From: PHAA01 sp964584415
Lineage (GTDB): Bacteria; Bacillota; Syntrophomonadia; Syntrophomonadales; Syntrophomonadaceae
NCBI GenBank assembly: GCA_964584415.1
Contig: CAZOZX010000106.1
Location: 1-7,464, forward strand
Length of the DNA stretch: 7,464 nt
Direction: 5' to 3'
Part shown: positions 5,962 through 7,464 of the stretch, piece by piece
How the letters are laid out: every line of letters starts with the position of its first letter
Position numbering within the stretch: the stretch's first letter is position 1
Translations under genes and position numbers: made by a program
Notes under the pieces: generated by a model
Database searches by the model: none
What the model was told of the DNA's origin: nothing
What the model saw: only the letters and a program-made list of their open reading frames with translations

Positions 5962-5963
5962 TT

Positions 5964-5991
5964 AATTAGACATTTAGATAATGTTCTAATT
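5964..5991. promoter_or_regulatory. Imperfect inverted-repeat operator, likely bound by the SdpR-like repressor
   Basis: The left arm AATTAGACATT (5964-5974) and right arm AATGTTCTAATT (5980-5991) are inverted copies that differ by one inserted base, around a 5-nt spacer. The site begins 2 nt after the -10 and covers the predicted transcription start, which suits repression. ArsR/SmtB-family repressors typically bind AT-rich inverted repeats of this size over their own promoters. Binding by this particular protein is inferred from position. Confidence 0.65.
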
Positions 5992-6012
5992 ATATTTTGG
6001 AGGTGGTGTTTT

Positions 6013-6378
6013 ATGAGTTACAGTTTGGCTTTTAAAGCTTTATCAGACCCTAGTCGCCGGCAGATACTGAAGATGCTGCAGCAGGGTGATTTGACAGCTG
6101 GGGAAATAGCCGCTCATTTTGACATGACTAAACCGAGCATATCGCACCATCTGAATATTTTGAAACAGGCGGAACTGGTTCAGGATGTGCGCAAGGGTCA
6201 AAATATCTTCTATTCACTGAACACAACCGTTTTCCAACAACTAATCAGTTGGTTTTATGATGTATTAGGCATATCCAATCCAGAAACAAGTTTAAGTAGT
6301 CATATAGGTGACGATGCCGATTCTAAGCCCATACAAGGTACCAATAAAGGAGGGGATTTTGATGACCAGGGAAAATAA
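6013..6378 (+). CDS. sdpR: ArsR-family transcriptional repressor, SdpR-like autorepressor
   Basis: A 121-residue winged helix-turn-helix protein. It opens FKALSDPSRRQILKML (7-22), continues with the first HTH helix LTAGEIAAHF (27-36), the recognition helix TKPSISHHLNILKQAE (39-54), and a beta-wing LVQDVRKGQNIFYSLN (55-70). It lacks the ELCVCDL metal site and has no cysteine at all, so it is not a thiolate metal sensor. The pairing with sdpI points to the SdpR type, which in Bacillus subtilis represses its own operon until SdpI captures it at the membrane. Residues after about 88 form a polar, acidic tail partly encoded by the sdpI ribosome binding site region. ATG 6013 follows GGAGGTG at 5999-6005. 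Symbol given by homology and context. Confidence 0.82.
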   Translation: MSYSLAFKALSDPSRRQILKMLQQGDLTAGEIAAHFDMTKPSISHHLNILKQAELVQDVRKGQNIFYSLNTTVFQQLISWFYDVLGISNPETSLSSHIGDDADSKPIQGTNKGGDFDDQGK

Positions 6379-7051
6379 AGCAACCTACCAATTATCCTGG
6401 GCTAATCTAAAATCTGAGTGGCCGATATGGTTGTTGATGGCGGGACTATTGATTACAGCCGCTCTGGTTTACCCCCATTTACCCGACCGGGTTCCCAGTC
6501 ATTGGAATCTGCAGGGTGAGATAGACGGTTACCAGGGGCGCAGTTTCGGTGCATTTTTTGCTCCCTTAATGTCAATCGGACTATACCTAATGATGCTTTT
6601 CATGCCCCTGATCGATCCCAAAAGAGAAAACTATCTCAGGTTCAAAGGGGCTTACACCTTCATGCGCTGGGGACTGGTATTATTCATGGCTATCTTATAT
6701 GGGGTCACACTGATGACTGCCTTCGGATACCCGGTTGATGTCAGCCTGATAATCAAGGCCATGGTAGCGTGCTTATTCATAGTAATCGGTAATTTCATGG
6801 GGCAGTTCCGCCACAACTACTTTGTTGGTATCAAGACCCCCTGGACCCTGGCCAATGAGGAAGTCTGGCAGCGAACCCATCGCATGGGCGGAAAACTCTG
6901 GGTTATATGCGGCCTGATATGCCTGGTTATGGCTCCGTTCAACACTAGCTGGTCGGCCGCTGTATTTTTCGGTGCAATAATGGTTATGACTATTGTTCCC
7001 ATCGTTTATTCTTACCTGGTATTCGCCCGGCTCAATTCCGGTAATTTATAA
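6362..7051 (+). CDS. sdpI: SdpI-like membrane protein (DUF1648/SdpI family)
   Basis: A 229-residue membrane protein with about six helices (20-37, 62-84, 100-120, 129-147, 177-192, 197-219). The DUF1648 region is clear at 36-60, with YPHLPDRVPSHWNLQGEIDGY. The SdpI signature NYFVGIKTPWTLANEEVWQ lies at 152-170, followed by THRMGGKLW. In B. subtilis SdpI gives immunity to the SdpC toxin and sequesters SdpR when toxin is present. The open frame extends to 6308, but AAAGGAGGGG at 6346-6355 is properly spaced only for the ATG at 6362. That start overlaps sdpR by 17 nt, implying coupling. No sdpC, sdpA or sdpB is visible, so the ligand here is unknown. Confidence 0.88.
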   Translation: MTRENKATYQLSWANLKSEWPIWLLMAGLLITAALVYPHLPDRVPSHWNLQGEIDGYQGRSFGAFFAPLMSIGLYLMMLFMPLIDPKRENYLRFKGAYTFMRWGLVLFMAILYGVTLMTAFGYPVDVSLIIKAMVACLFIVIGNFMGQFRHNYFVGIKTPWTLANEEVWQRTHRMGGKLWVICGLICLVMAPFNTSWSAAVFFGAIMVMTIVPIVYSYLVFARLNSGNL

Positions 7052-7061
7052 AAAACAAAAT

Positions 7062-7117
7062 AGGGAAAGGCTCGACCGGTGGTATTTGCCGGAAAGAGGC
7101 TTTCCCTTTGCATTTTT
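7062..7117. terminator. Bidirectional rho-independent terminator between sdpI and tlp
   Basis: AGGGAAAG (7062-7069) pairs with CTTTCCCT (7100-7107). Inside, CTC (7071-7073) pairs with GAG (7096-7098), and CCGG (7076-7079) with CCGG (7089-7092). On the plus strand TTTGCATTTTT follows (7107-7117). On the minus strand the stem is followed by a T-rich tract from 7061 down to about 7050. It can therefore end both the sdpR-sdpI transcript and the opposing tlp transcript. Confidence 0.85.
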
Positions 7118-7132
7118 AAGAAGATACTTGGT

Positions 7133-7357
7133 TTACTTGTGTTTTTTCCTATCGTGGGCTTCGTCCTGGATTTCATGCCGCATTGCATCCAGGGCATCAT
7201 TTCTGCGTTCATTCTTAGCCTTGAGGTCTTTCTTTTTCTTTTTATCGGGAGTGGCAGCGATGACTTCCTCGGCTGCTTCGATGTTGCGCAGGGTATGGTC
7301 AATGTTGTTTTGTATGCGTTCTACGTTATCGCTGCGGTCATCGGAATTATGTTTCAT
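7133..7357 (-). CDS. tlp: Small acid-soluble spore protein Tlp
   Basis: A 74-residue, highly charged protein of the Tlp (thioredoxin-like) family of spore proteins made in the forespore; despite the name it has no thioredoxin active site and no cysteine. Family hallmarks are DDRSDNVERIQNNI at 6-19, the Glu/Ala helix EAAEEVIA at 27-34, AKNERRNDALDAMRHEIQDEA at 47-67 in the family pattern, and a Lys/His-rich end. The open frame begins at 7393, but the clostridial Tlp start (Met-Lys-x-x-x-Asp-Asp-Arg) matches the ATG at 7357. GAAAGGA at 7370-7376 lies 12 nt upstream, a little long; the ATG at 7369 would be directly against it. I saw no convincing sigma-G promoter between 7358 and the edge. It is the clearest sign that the organism makes spores. 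Confidence 0.85.
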   Translation of the reverse strand: MKHNSDDRSDNVERIQNNIDHTLRNIEAAEEVIAATPDKKKKKDLKAKNERRNDALDAMRHEIQDEAHDRKKHK

Positions 7358-7392
7358 AATTATAACCATTCCTTTCGCTACGCTCAGGCACA

Positions 7393-7412
7393 AAACGTAA
7401 TGAAACGTATTG
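7393..7412. repeat. Tandem 10-bp direct repeat upstream of tlp
   Basis: AAACGTAATG (7393-7402) is followed directly by AAACGTATTG (7403-7412), matching at 9 of 10 positions. On the minus strand it lies about 35-55 nt upstream of the tlp start, where a promoter would be expected. A 10-bp period is one helical turn, so two protein subunits could bind the same face. Confidence 0.4.
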
Positions 7413-7434
7413 GCTTTGAGCTACTTTTTTACTA

Positions 7435-7450
7435 CCCTACAATCATAGGG
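7435..7450. repeat. Short inverted repeat near the window edge
   Basis: CCCTA (7435-7439) and TAGGG (7446-7450) are complementary around a 6-nt loop CAATCA. No T-run follows on either strand, so a terminator is not supported. It may be a weak structure or binding site upstream of tlp. Confidence 0.25.
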
Positions 7451-7464
7451 ATAACGGTAAACTA

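Noticed and set aside
6013..6378. Metal-sensing ArsR/SmtB regulator
   Set aside because: No cysteine and no ELCVCDL-type motif; the partner gene is an SdpI, not a metal efflux pump.
6993..7400. Plus-strand open frame of 135 codons across sdpI end and tlp
   Set aside because: It runs through the sdpI stop and the terminator stem and lies antisense to tlp, whose family match is clear. Its Leu/Arg/Ser-rich product is what the reverse of a Lys/Glu-rich gene gives.
7446..7460. Partial resemblance of TAGGGATAACGGTAA to the I-SceI homing-endonuclease site
   Set aside because: The middle of the recognition site is missing and there is no intron or endonuclease gene nearby; coincidence.

Overview
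The window reads as chromosomal DNA of a spore-forming, low-to-mid GC Gram-positive (Firmicutes, probably a clostridial or Syntrophomonas-like anaerobe). The reasons are a Tlp-type small acid-soluble spore protein at the right edge, strong AGGAGG-like ribosome binding sites, TTG starts, an SdpR/SdpI pair, a DegV protein and a short Psd followed by PssA. Genus-level placement is inference. No transposase, integrase, CRISPR array, tRNA or rRNA was seen.

Layout. (1) 63-1878, plus strand: psd and pssA overlap by 20 nt and are translationally coupled; together they make phosphatidylethanolamine from CDP-diacylglycerol and serine. A Nudix CoA diphosphatase follows. (2) 1875-3171, minus strand: a PaaI-type hotdog thioesterase leads into a Sir2 NAD-dependent deacylase. 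The 3' end of sir2 overlaps the end of the Nudix gene by 4 nt with no visible terminator. (3) 3172-3371: a divergent intergenic region with a perfect 14-bp palindrome. (4) 3372-5684, plus strand: degV, then lemA with its own extended -10 promoter just after the degV stop, then a secreted or membrane TPM-domain protein with a Gly-rich tail. (5) 5685-6012: 328 nt without a credible gene, holding several hairpins and a strong sigma-A promoter overlapped by an imperfect inverted repeat. (6) 6013-7051: an sdpR-like autorepressor overlapping an sdpI-like six-helix membrane protein, ended by a bidirectional terminator. (7) 7133-7357, minus strand: tlp.

Four gene starts were placed inside the longest open frame because the Shine-Dalgarno spacing and family alignment require it: sir2 (2621), lemA (TTG 4275), sdpI (6362) and tlp (7357).

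How the genes may work together: the first two thirds lean towards lipid and acyl metabolism (PE synthesis, CoA turnover, acyl-CoA hydrolysis, protein deacylation, fatty-acid binding by DegV), though shared regulation is not shown. The most distinctive unit is the sdpR-sdpI operon. It has a readable promoter and operator but no SdpC toxin gene or SdpA/B genes nearby, so it looks like an orphan sensing or immunity module. I found no clearly new multi-gene system; the candidates worth checking are mostly regulatory.
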